Assembly: GCF_002234675.1 (NCBI RefSeq)
Contig: NC_019879.2
Span: forward strand, 1,918,619 to 1,982,618
Source: Oryzias latipes
Lineage: Eukaryota; Chordata; Actinopteri; Beloniformes; Adrianichthyidae
Direction of reading: 5' to 3'
Length of the DNA stretch: 64,000 nucleotides
The notes beneath the pieces were generated by a model, which searched no databases, was not told where the DNA came from, and saw nothing but the letters and a program-made list of their open reading frames with translations. The translations under genes and the position numbers were made by a program. The number at the start of each line of letters is the position of its first letter. The first letter of the stretch is position 1. Shown piece after piece: positions 1-8,725 of the stretch.

Positions 1-99
1 CGAGCACGCCTGCTTTGCTGATGAAGTTGATTGACAGATTCATTAGCCAATGGTGACATTAGTTGACCTGCAGCGTGAAGGGAGTCTCAATATTCACTG

Positions 100-460
100 C
101 AAAGAAATCTCTCACAAATGTGGGGAGATTCACAAATGAGAGCGGGTTTGTGAAGAAACATTCTAAATTTTGCACGATCTGTGAGTTCATATCACAAGTG
201 TACATAAAAAGAATGTTTGTGAAGCATCTATTGTGCATTTCTGAAAAATGTATTGTGTTTTTGTGAAACACAGTGTTCACATTTGTGAGAAACAGTTATT
301 GTGCATGTGTGAAACATTTAGTGTACATGTGTAAAACACAATGTGTATGTTTGTGAAACACCGTGTGTGATTTGTGAAACGCGTGTGCATTTCCAAATTT
401 ATATTACATGTTTGCTTAAAATTACAGTTTTGAATCAGAGCGCGTGAATTTGTGAAACTG
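100..460. repeat. Decayed TTTGTGAAACA-type tandem repeat
   Basis: Variants of TTTGTGAAACA followed by a TGTGTGCAT-like spacer recur at irregular intervals of roughly 25-35 bases. This looks like an old minisatellite with many substitutions. Short open frames across it on both strands are by-products of the repeat. No coding signal is seen. Confidence 0.5.
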
Positions 461-724
461 GTTGTGTGCAATTCCATAGTCCGCTCTCTCTGTCCTCAAG
501 GCAAAAAGGCTTTTTTTTATTATTCAGTACAGGAAAAAGATGAAAACATACAAAATACGTCATCAGACTGGTTGTTTTGTTTCTGTACTGGAGTGTTTAG
601 ACAAAAACACAAGACCAAAAGTCAAAAACAGGACTACTGGTGACCTCGGTACATATTATCTGTTACTGTGGGCAGGAATCAAGCATTTTTATGCAATACA
701 ACATACATGTATATATAGAATCCA

Positions 725-880
725 TTTACCTCTGTGCCGGTCCCAAGCCCGGTTTGAGAAGGTTGCGTCAGGAAGGGCATCCGGCGTAAAACATTGCCAA
801 GTTTACCATGCGACTTGTTCGCTGTGGCGACCCCTGATGGGAGAAGCCGAAAGAGGAAGAAGAAGATATAGAATCCATTA
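725..880 (+). mobile_element. RTE-like LINE, 3' end fragment
   Basis: The stretch reads GTGCCGGTCCCAAGCCCGG, then GGGCATCCGGCGTAAAA, then GCTGTGGCGACCCCT, and ends in a purine-rich AGAGGAAGAAGAAG tail. This is the usual 3' end of a widespread fish RTE-type LINE, where the codons for the basic C-terminus run into the GAA-rich tail. Only the last ~150 bases are present. The same GTGCCGGTCCCAAGCCCGG module recurs inverted near 52970. Confidence 0.6.
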
Positions 881-881
881 A

Positions 882-1610
882 ATGCACGATAAAAAAGATC
901 ATAGAAAATATTATGGAACCCCTGTTCACCTCCAAAGTAGAAAACGAACGAAAGAAGAGTACCGGAGCCTTGTGGAGCGTTTAGACAGGTGGTCTGGGGA
1001 AAATGATCTGCAGCTGAATGTGGCCAAGACAAAAGAGATGGTGATTGACTTCAGTAGGAGAAAGTCCCGCCCTCCCAAGTCTGTATCGGCGGGATGGATG
1101 TAGAAATTGTTTTGTCCTGCAAGTTCCTGGACGTCCATCTGGACAATAAACTGGAGTGGTCGACAAACACTGAGGCGGTCTACAGGAAGGACATTAGCAG
1201 ACTTTACTTCCTGAGAAGACTCAGGTCCTTCAGAGTTTGCAGCAGGATGCTCCAGTTGTTCTGCCAGTCTGTCGTGGCGCACCATCTTATTTGCTTTAGT
1301 GTGCTGGGGAGGTGGCGTCAAAGCGAAGGACGCCAACACACTGAATTAACTCATAAAAAAACAGGGTCTGTCATCCTCTTCATGCTTGCCAATCTGGAGG
1401 AGGTGGTGGGGGACAGACTGCTGGCTAAACTGCGGACCATCATGGACAATCCCTCCCATCCTCTCTTCAGGGAGTTGGACAAACTGAGAAGCAGTTTCAG
1501 CGGCAGACTTATACACCCCCCTGTGCCAGGGACAATACAGGAAGTCATTCCTGCCATCATGGCTGCCAGACTCTACAATTCATCTGGCAGCCATGGATGT
1601 ATATAAGATT
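882..1610 (+). mobile_element. Non-LTR retrotransposon fragment, reverse transcriptase C-terminal region
   Basis: Two overlapping frames carry the post-palm part of a fish LINE reverse transcriptase. Frame one has LNVAKTKEMVIDF. Frame two continues with SCKFLDVHLDNKLEWS, then LYFLRRLRSFRVC, then LRTIMDNPSHPLF. The order matches the thumb and C-terminal region of jockey/CR1-like elements. The frame changes near 1090 and a short foreign-looking stretch lies at about 1300-1350, so the copy is dead. It abuts the 3' end of the CALHM pseudogene. Confidence 0.7.
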
Positions 1611-2468
1611 TTTGAGAGTTCTAGAGCCTTCGCTTGAATATTTTTCTTCCCTGTATATTTTGTGTCTTGCATATATTCTATCTTTTATCTTATTCTGTGG
1701 TCCTCCTTTCTGACATTTCTTGTCTTTGAAATTTCAAAAGGAATCTTGGGTCTGAAATGCTTTTCCATGCTTGGAAGACTTTGTTGACATTGTTTTGTGA
1801 AACGTCATAGTTCATCATAACTTCAATCTTTGGCATGCACATCTGTTTTGCCTCGGTCTCAGAATTTCTTTCAAATTCTTCCTCAATGCAGCTGCTGAGT
1901 TTGTCTGACAGTATCTCTTTGTACTTTGCTTCATAGGACCGACGTCAGCACCGATGGCAACTTGATCTTAATCGAGTTCTGAATTTTTCAACAAGGCTCC
2001 AGATAAGAAGGAGACCGCAGCAAAGTCCAAGGCCAATGTCCTGAAAAAGAAAAAAGAAAAGTTAAGAGGTTAAAAAAGAAGCACACATCCTCAGTAATGA
2101 ACTTTAGGGTCATGGGGCGTCTTTGATCTTCACCCACTCACTGAGGCAACCCAACTGGGGGGTAAATGTGTTCTATGAGAACTTCTAAAGAATAGACTGA
2201 AACTAGACTAAAGTTCTCATATTCTCTTCTAATTTGGTGTCCTTAGTTCAACCCATCAAGAAGTCACATAAATTAAATAAACATTTGTAACTTGTGTGTA
2301 GATAAACATTTAAGAGGATAAAAAAGTACTAATACGGTCGGTATGTGCATCAATACTTACAAGTGAATCTGTCATTTTAGGAATCTTTAATTCGTTCCTC
2401 TTTGTATGACCATGGCTATCGAGATAGCTGTCAGACTGAAGTACTCAAAAACTCTCTTCCCAAAAGAG

Positions 2469-3443
2469 CAGGGGTCCCCAAACTACGGCCCGCGGGCAGG
2501 ACCTGGCCCGCCCACCAATTTAACCCAACCCCCTTAACAATACCAGAGAGAGACCCTTGTTTTTGCATCATTATTTTTAAAGGCTGGCCATGTGATCAAG
2601 ACTCATTGAAGCATGGAAAACGGGATCTCTAGTAAAGTTTCCTCACTTCAATAAACCTTATTTGATCATACTTGTAGGTTTAAAAGTTGTCATATAGACT
2701 TGTTTTTTAAAGTTGAAGACAAATCCCCTCTTATCCAAAAGGTTTTGTCAATTCTGAATAAGCTGGTAAAAGAGCTGGTTTACATGTGCTCATGGGGGAG
2801 GAGTCAGACCTAAAACTGGATAGTATTGCTTCCGTAAACTAGCTGTTTTCGGGTCGTTAGGAGTCTTTTGTTCTCAGCTGGAGTTGGGGAGACAGTGGCT
2901 ACCCTCCCCAACCTGGTCATCTCTTTCATCGGTTAATGACCCATGTGAAACTGATTCAGTTTGTTTGGGTTTCAGAACACTGCTGTAGATGAAGTTTCAG
3001 GTATGACTCCTCCCCCATGAACACATATATACCAGCTCTTTTACCAGCTATTTCAGAATTGAGAAAGCTGAGGTGAAACATCTTCAACTTTAAGTCCAGA
3101 TGACAGCCCTTAAACCTACTACCATGATGGAATCAACCTGGATGAATGAGAGTCTTCATAGACAAAGCTTGTTTGAATTGAAATGTGAGCCAAGCTAAAA
3201 ATGTTGCTACTGCAACCTCACTTTGCCCCAGTCAGCCCCCCCCCATCAAAACAGAAAAATGTCAAAAAGGTTAGGTAAGGGAAACATTGATTCAGAATGC
3301 AGGTATTTAACCTAGGAAGTTGATCAGAGAGAACAAACAGTGGTTCTAATAGGCTAGCCTCCTGAAAACCTCCAAAGCTGAATTATGAGGCAAGAACATT
3401 GTGAGGCTTTTTTTTTTTTCCTTTTTTTCCTTGGGGACCCCTG
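2469..3443. mobile_element. Non-autonomous hAT element inserted in the CALHM pseudogene
   Basis: The element starts CAGGGGTCCCCAA and ends TTGGGGACCCCTG, a perfect 13-base terminal inverted repeat. It is flanked by CAAAAGAG (2461-2468) and CAAAGAG (3444-3450), an 8-base target duplication whose right copy has lost one A. The intact paralog has the uninterrupted site (CCCAAAAGAGAAACAG near 12806), an empty-site control. There is no transposase frame, so it moved in trans. Its first bases continue with ACTACGGCCCGCGGGC, a common hAT subterminal motif in fish. Confidence 0.9.
2748..3063. repeat. Long imperfect inverted repeat nested in the hAT element
   Basis: Arms of about 65-70 bases at 2748-2817 and 2993-3063 are reverse complements with few mismatches; both contain AGCTGGTAAAAGAGCTGG and CATGGGGGAGGAGTCA or its complement. 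A loop of ~175 bases separates them. It may be a foldback MITE that landed in the hAT, or an internal hairpin of the hAT itself. No target duplication could be fixed. Confidence 0.65.
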
Positions 3444-3715
3444 CAAAGAGAAACAAGTCCGAGAGCAGTGCACACAAGTGCAGCAGTCCACAGTTAAAAA
3501 AAACTTTTGCTGGCAAAAAGTGTTTACAACGTTGACAGCAAAGGTTAGAATCAGAGAAGGAAGAATCATGTACAGCACACCATTTACATGTAGACCAGGA
3601 CCACACAAAATGCCGAATATAAGCTGCAAGATAGATGTAAGAACCCAGAGTAGGAAAAAACCCACAGCTCGTCTTAGTTTTTGAAAAAGTTTCCAAACAA
3701 AATCCTAAATTCATG

Positions 3716-4222
3716 TTCGGAGCGGCGCACCGAGAAGCACAACGGAAGGATCGCCATCATGGAGCAGCTGCAGCGAAAGCATCCATCTGACGTGGGTGGA
3801 GGAGCACGAGCCAGGGGAAGACCCACTGATGCCTGGCTTGGACTGCAGTGCCTCAAAGTTGGACGAGGGCCGTCTGCAGAACTGCCTGGTGGGGATCAGT
3901 GTGGTGCCTGTGCGGTGGCGGACTGCTGGACTGGATTGCCGCACAGTGTCAATCTCCCAGAGGAGGGGGATGATGTGAAGGTGTGGCACCATCAGCTGGT
4001 GGTGGGATTCACATCGTTTATTTATTTTATGTAAAATGTCTTGTGTGTCAGCATAGGATTGTCTCCTGTGATGCTTCCTGTGGCCTAATGAATAGGAACG
4101 CCCAGTAGGAGGGGCCTATGGGTTATAAGGAAGTGTCACAGGAAGTGAAAAGGGAGAGTAATGGAGGTGTCATGACCTGATGTGCCCTGCGTGGAACAAA
4201 TGAAGTGTTCAATGTTCTTGAT
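3716..4222 (+). mobile_element. Unidentified insertion, LTR-like 3' portion, split by a hAT
   Basis: Compared with the intact CALHM paralog, sequence upstream of the pseudogene start codon (3716 to about 7095) is extra. It resumes similarity at AGGTTAGAAAGAGCAAC near 7112, which the intact copy has near 13118. Removing the hAT at 4223-7027 leaves roughly 570 bases (3716-4222 plus about 7036-7095). That residue has a TATA-like GGTTATAAGG near 4110 and ends CCCACGACA, in the style of a long terminal repeat. A reading frame at 3681-4034 has no recognisable domain. No perfect target duplication was found, so the class is uncertain. Confidence 0.4.
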
Positions 4223-4282
4223 CAGGGGTGCTAAATAAGTTTGATCACCAAGCCACTTTTGGTAGATCGCATATCAATAACA

Positions 4283-4350
4283 TTCAAATTCAAATTCAAC
4301 TTTATTTATATAGCGCCTTTTATGCTTCATAGCATCTCAAAGTGCTTCCC
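4283..4350. repeat. Fish retroposon tail fragment
   Basis: The sequence AACTTTATTTATATAGCGCC followed by an AAAGTGCTT motif is the common 3' module shared by many fish SINEs and LINEs, here reading into an A-rich stretch. It lies just inside the left end of the hAT. No tRNA-like head is present. Confidence 0.45.
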
Positions 4351-4664
4351 AAAGAAAGAATAAAAACAAAAAAAAATAAAAATATACAAATAAGAAAAAA
4401 AGTATGAACATGTCATCCAGTCTTTTTTTCCCCTTAACTAGGCTGTTATGTAATTGGTTTGTCTGTTAAGCCCCCGCAGGCAACATCCATCTTTTCACTT
4501 GATTGATATACAGGTCAACCAGTCAGATGACCTCTGATTTTTTTTAACGTACAGTTAGGCCAATCAAACAACACCCCTAAGTGCTGCAAAGCACTATTTG
4601 TTAGTTACCTCCCAATTTTTCGCTTGCGGCTTTTTCCTTTTAAACTCAAAGTCAGACAAGGTAT

Positions 4665-5475
4665 AAAAATGTACAGAGCCCGCCGGGTGCCAGTGGTTAA
4701 AAATAAAAAAATCTGATAAACCGTAAGCACTGAATACTAAATTGTGCGCACGGATAAGTAAACCCGGGGCTTTTTCTGTCTGAACTGACACGGAGAAGAA
4801 GGTTTAGGATTAAGTAAATAGGTTAATACAACATACGATACATGCTAACAACATTAGCCGTGCTGATGAGCGATTTAGCCGCGGATCAACTTAACTGGAA
4901 TAACCATCAGCCTTTATTTTGTCTGGACCTGAATGGTAACACAAATTCACATGATTGTGTGAACGGTTTGTCAGGACTGGTCCCCCAAAAGCCTCCTCCG
5001 CTTCCAAATGCCCGTCCTCGGTCTGGATTCACATGTCCCGGGAGACGTTCTGAGTCCCGACAGCAGAACCGGGAAACGGACTGCAGTCCGAAGTCTCCTT
5101 CGTTGTGCACACTGTACCAAAGCACCTTCACAGCCCTGCAAACATGAAGCTAGAAGTCCATTTGCTCTGCTTAGAGGCATGCACATGCGATGAATGTGCG
5201 TGCGCCACGATTGCGCAACAGTACGAGCATAATTGATTAATCCGTGCGCACCATTTAGTAAACTGTGCGCACAGATTAGTAAAGCGTGCGCACGGTTTAA
5301 TAAACTGTGCGCACAGATTACTAAAGCGTGCGCACGGTTTACTAAATGGTGCGCACGGTTTAGTAATCCGTGCGCACGCTTTACTAATCCGTGCACACCC
5401 TTTAGTAATCCGTGCGCACAGTTTATCAGATTTTTCCCCTTTATAACCACTGGCACCCGGCGGGCTCCGTAAAAA
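4665..5475. repeat. Inverted-repeat structure nested in the hAT
   Basis: The left arm (about 4665-4775) contains GAGCCCGCCGGGTGCCAGTG, then AATCTGATAAAC, then a GTGCGCAC unit. The right arm (about 5370-5475) carries the same modules in reverse complement order. Arms are of the order of 100 bases and the enclosed segment ~600. The right arm merges into the 21-base tandem array and ends right at the transposase start codon (5475). The middle (4895-4960) resembles the interior of the pogo element at 51275-51340. Confidence 0.65.
5236..5430. repeat. 21-base tandem array with a GTGCGCAC palindromic core
   Basis: About nine units of GTGCGCAC followed by 13 variable bases such as CATTTAGTAAACT or GGTTTAGTAATCC. 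The period of 21 keeps a frame open on both strands, giving seven-residue repeats such as CARFTNP; I regard these frames as by-products. The 8-base core is its own reverse complement and is far better conserved than the spacers. Lone units occur in the opposite arm near 4743. Confidence 0.9.
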
Positions 5476-6845
5476 TGAGTGGGGAAGCAGGAACAAGTAA
5501 GAAGAAAAAACATATCACTTTCATATAGAATGGGAGGAGGACTTTTTTTCACAATGACATTTTCAAAGTGCTTTTGTCTTTTTCACTGCAGCTGGATGAA
5601 TCTACGGACGTGAGTGACACAGCCCAGATGTGCGTTTTCATTCGTATGGTGTTTAGTTATATGACTGCAAAAGAGGAACTGTTTAAAGTACTGCCCATGA
5701 AAGAAAAGACGCGAGGAGAGGACATATTTCAGTCATTCAAACACTTCATTGAAAAAACACAGCTCCCAGTGTACAAATTGGTGTCTATCACCACAGATGG
5801 CGCACCTGCAATGATTGGCCACGTGAATGGATTTGTTGCAAAGTGTAGGTAGGACGATGCTTTCCCAAACTTTTTGAATTACCATTGCATCATCCACCAT
5901 CAAGCGTTATGCACTAATGTGCTCAACATGAAAGAGATCATGGATGTTGCAACGAAGATCGCCTGTGCTGGTCGAGGCCGATCTCTTCAAAGACGGTTAT
6001 TCCGCGCACATTTGGAGCAGGCTGACAGCGACCACTCTGACTTGTTGCTGCACACTGACGTGAGGTGGCTCAGCCGAGGGAAATTTCTGCAAAGATTTGA
6101 GACCTCTGTCCAGAGATTAAGGAGTTTTTTCATGCAAAGGAACATGCAGAATACAAGCAACTAAATGACGGTGAGTGGCTGTTAGACTTGGCATTTTTAA
6201 CAGATCTGACAAACATGTTGAATGACCTCAGTCTAGAGCTGCAAGGAAAAGGCAAAACAGTGATCAATATGATCAGCTCAGTTAATGCTTTCAGACGCAA
6301 ACTGCAACATCTGTCATCAAAGCTGCAGCGCCATGATTTGGCAAACTTCCAGAACCTGGCGTCAGAGCTAGAGAGCCAAGGGGGGGCTTGTGTGCAGAGC
6401 AGAATTTGACAAACGCTTTCAAGACTTTTCTTTGCTTGAGCCAGTTGCTAAGTTCATGTGTTTTCCTTTTCGGGAAGATGTGGAGGTTGATTCACTCTCA
6501 TCACAAATTGCAGCACTGTTTCACCTGAACTCTTCTGGAGTGGAAGATGAGATGCTCACACTACAAGCAGACATTGAGCTGAAGTCCAGAGCTCATGGGC
6601 AATTCTGGAACTTGCTAGCAGAGGGAAAGTACCCCAACCTGAGGAAATGTGCTTTGTCCTTGACGGCATTTTTCGACTCCACTTATGTCAGTCTGCTCTT
6701 TTCCCACATGAAGATAATAAAGTCCAAGTACCGCTCCACCATGACAGATGAGCATTTGGAAGCATGCTTGAGGCTGGCTTTAAGCAGCTACTGTCTGGAC
6801 TATGCAGCCCTGACTGATTCAATTCAGTGCAAGTCATCGGAGTGA
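5475..6845 (+). pseudogene. hAT transposase pseudogene (ZBED/SCAND3/GTF2IRD2-like)
   Basis: The start at ATG 5475 gives MSGEAGTSKKKKH, then a shifted HIEWEEDFFF, the usual N-terminus before a BED zinc finger. The finger and about 100 or more residues are missing: FSLQLDESTD follows at once. Downstream are the DESTD and TTDGAPAM motifs of the RNase H-like core, HTDVRWLSRG, and the C-terminal dimerisation region near YPNLRKCAL and KSKYRSTMTDEHLE. Lesions: a one-base T deficit near 5533, TAG at 5850-5852, a one-base loss near 6111, and a deletion with frameshift near 6400. The family acts in the nucleus, cutting and joining transposon ends. This copy cannot encode an active enzyme. Confidence 0.9.
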
Positions 6846-7289
6846 ACTCGGGTAATGGCAAAAAATTTACATAGTTATTTACATAGTTAGCAACATACGT
6901 TTACGTTAAAGTTACATTAAAGTTGTAAGAATTGTCAACATATTTCTCTATAAATATAATGGGTAGATCACTTTGACTTGGTGGTTTCATAAGTAGCTCC
7001 CATGCCAAAAAAGTCTGAGCACCCCTGTTCTTGATCAGAGGAAAGGACACTCTCACCTTGGCTCCTCTACTTTATTTCCCAGAGGGACCCACGACAAATG
7101 AGTTCATTCCAGGTTAGAAAGAGCAACAGTTGGAGCTGTGTAGAACTAAAATGTTAAACTGGATCACAACGGTCGTCTTCCTTGTTATATTTTTCATCTA
7201 GATCAGTGCTCTGTGATAAAACAGCAGACGAGTGACTGTCCAAACAATGAACCAGGCTGCATATTCAAATCAGGGCTTGTAAGAGCTTG

Positions 7290-7498
7290 TAACATTCCTT
7301 ATTGCTACATGCTTTTCACGCCTATCTCCACGCAATAATTGATATTTATAATAAGCAAAAACTTGACGGGAAAATGTGCGATCCTTCACGCAAGCTCTGA
7401 CCCAGGCGTACGCACAAAAACGGGTGAAATGAGAAACGGCGACATGAGATGGAAGAAACACGCAAATCCTACGCAAAGTTTTATAAATGAGGCCCCTG
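7290..7498. mobile_element. Harbinger-type element, right end
   Basis: The sequence ends CGCAAATCCTACGCAAAG then TTTTATAAATGAGGCCCC, the reverse complement of the terminus at 7739. The matching left end is not seen to the left, so the copy is truncated or its left part was lost around the hAT insertion. Confidence 0.6.
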
Positions 7499-7738
7499 AT
7501 GACCAGAGTGTCATCATTACCCAAGTTACCCATAAGATGGTGTGTTGCTCAGGAGACAGGTAGGAGTAAAAAAGAGATGTGACTCCACTTGGCAGATGTT
7601 CCACATTGATTCTGTTGCTGAATCCATTGCTGATTAGTATTCCTAGTCAGTCTAAACAACAAAAGATCTCTCTCATCACATTTTTCGACAAATCCTGAAA
7701 ATATTTTTTATTTATAGTTTTTCCATCCTCAAAGTTCT

Positions 7739-8725
7739 GGGGCCTCATTGATAAAACTTTGCGTAGGATTTGCGTCAGAAGTGGCGTACGGATGAAACAT
7801 AGGACGTGCGTACGCACAGAAATATTTGGATTTATAAAACCGTGCGCACGCACATCCTACGGATTTTTCCCTTAATAAATCATAACCAATTCTAAATGTA
7901 GCGCAGCTTTTGTGGCTTCATGACACGCCCATAGTTGCCCATAAATAGTCCGTGAAACGCCCAAAAGTTAATATTCATTAATTGGGAAATCATGGCAAAC
8001 AGAGAAGAAATCAAAAAAACGTAACTTCACTCAATGTGAAGTAGAAATTATTGTTGGCGAGGAGGAAAACAGGAGAAAAGTGTTGTTTGGAGGGCACAGT
8101 GTGGGCATTACTAATGCCAAAAAGGCACGTGAGCGGCAAACGGTGGCAGACGCCTCATATGCTGTAGCCTCACAACCTCGGACCGTGGCCGAAATAAAAA
8201 AGAAATGGTTGGACATCAAAGTCGAGGCAAAAAAATGTGTAGCGCTCCATCGCCAGAGTGTGTCTGCCACGGGGGGGGACAGGGAACACCGGAGCTGACC
8301 CCTCTTGATGAGAGACTGGCGGCTATTATTGGGGAATCCCTTTTAAGTGGAGTGGTGACTGAGGCGGGGGGGGGGACGCCGACGCGCCAGATGCACGGGG
8401 TGACACAGGTAAGAGAAATAATTAAAATGAATGCAGTCAAGTCAGATGTATGCAGGCTACACAATTACAGTTTATTAATATAGAACAATTATATTTTAGT
8501 TGCTGGGTGTTCCAGCAGGGCCAGTGGTTACGATGCTGCAGCTGAGCAGCCGTCTGGCCCCAGCGTCTCCACGGCACGCGGCTCTCAACCCTCCAGCAGT
8601 GGGCGTGTCCTCACAGATGCAGTCCTTGAAATGCAGAGGAAGTCATTAGTTCAATCAGAGAGGTGGCCAAGGAGTTGGGCGAAATCAAGACTGCCCTGAC
8701 TGAAATAAACTGCACGATGAGGGAA
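7739..8725 (+). mobile_element. Harbinger-type element, left end with Myb/SANT gene
   Basis: The terminus GGGGCCTCATTGATAAAAC then TTTGCGTAGGATTTGCG begins the element, which continues through GTACGCAC-rich subterminal sequence into a Myb/SANT-like coding region. The right terminus and the HARBI1-like nuclease gene are absent. The terminus at 7498 points the other way, so the two ends belong to two copies or to an inverted rearrangement. Confidence 0.65.
7992..8715 (+). pseudogene. Harbinger Myb/SANT-like DNA-binding protein, disrupted
   Basis: ATG at 7992 gives MANREEIKK, then after a frameshift RNFTQCEVEIIVGE and LFGGHSVGITNAKKARE. The WLDIKVEAKK part of the trihelix/Myb domain follows, then TPLDERLAAIIGESLLSG. 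A G-run near 8272 shifts the frame. A plausible intron runs from GTAAGA at about 8410 to TTTTAG near 8499, and the last exon carries PSSSGRVLTDAVLEMQR. Harbinger elements encode such a protein next to the nuclease to recruit it to DNA and the nucleus. At least two frameshifts make this copy inactive. A host-domesticated NAIF1-like gene is less likely because of those shifts. Confidence 0.7.

Larger units (their letters stand above)
1727..3713 (-). pseudogene. CALHM-like channel pseudogene, broken paralog of the gene at 11302-13085
   Basis: Exon 1 remnants lie at 3445-3713 and 2361-2460; an exon 2 remnant lies at 1727-2040, with its splice acceptor conserved at 2041-2042. Nucleotide similarity to the intact copy (12621-13085 and 11990-12291) is obvious through both exons and the intron. 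Visible lesions are an insertion frameshift just after the start codon (near 3695), loss of the two-cysteine CxC segment near 3597, and a 975-base hAT insertion at 2469-3443. In addition about 90 bases are missing near 2415, where the intact copy encodes its later cysteines, and a TGA replaces a serine codon at 1945-1947 in exon 2. The likely event is an old tandem duplication followed by decay. Homology stops at 1727, next to a LINE. Confidence 0.85.
4223..7027 (+). mobile_element. hAT DNA transposon with intact termini
   Basis: The termini are CAGGGGTGCT (4223-4232) and AGCACCCCTG (7018-7027), perfect 10-base inverted repeats. The 8-base target duplication TTCTTGAT (4215-4222 and 7028-7035) is also perfect. 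Both are diagnostic of hAT elements. The interior holds a broken transposase gene at 5475-6845, a repeat tail at 4283-4350, and an inverted-repeat structure with a 21-base tandem array at 4665-5475. The clean termini suggest that the element is younger than the insertion it split, while the coding lesions show that it no longer makes its own transposase. Confidence 0.93.

Noticed and set aside
100-460. CRISPR-like repeats
   Set aside because: Repeat units are irregular and diverged, spacers are not unique, and the genome is eukaryotic.
5233-5552. Repeat proteins in frames on both strands
   Set aside because: The frames are open only because a 21-base repeat is a multiple of three. They have no start context or homology and lie inside a transposon.
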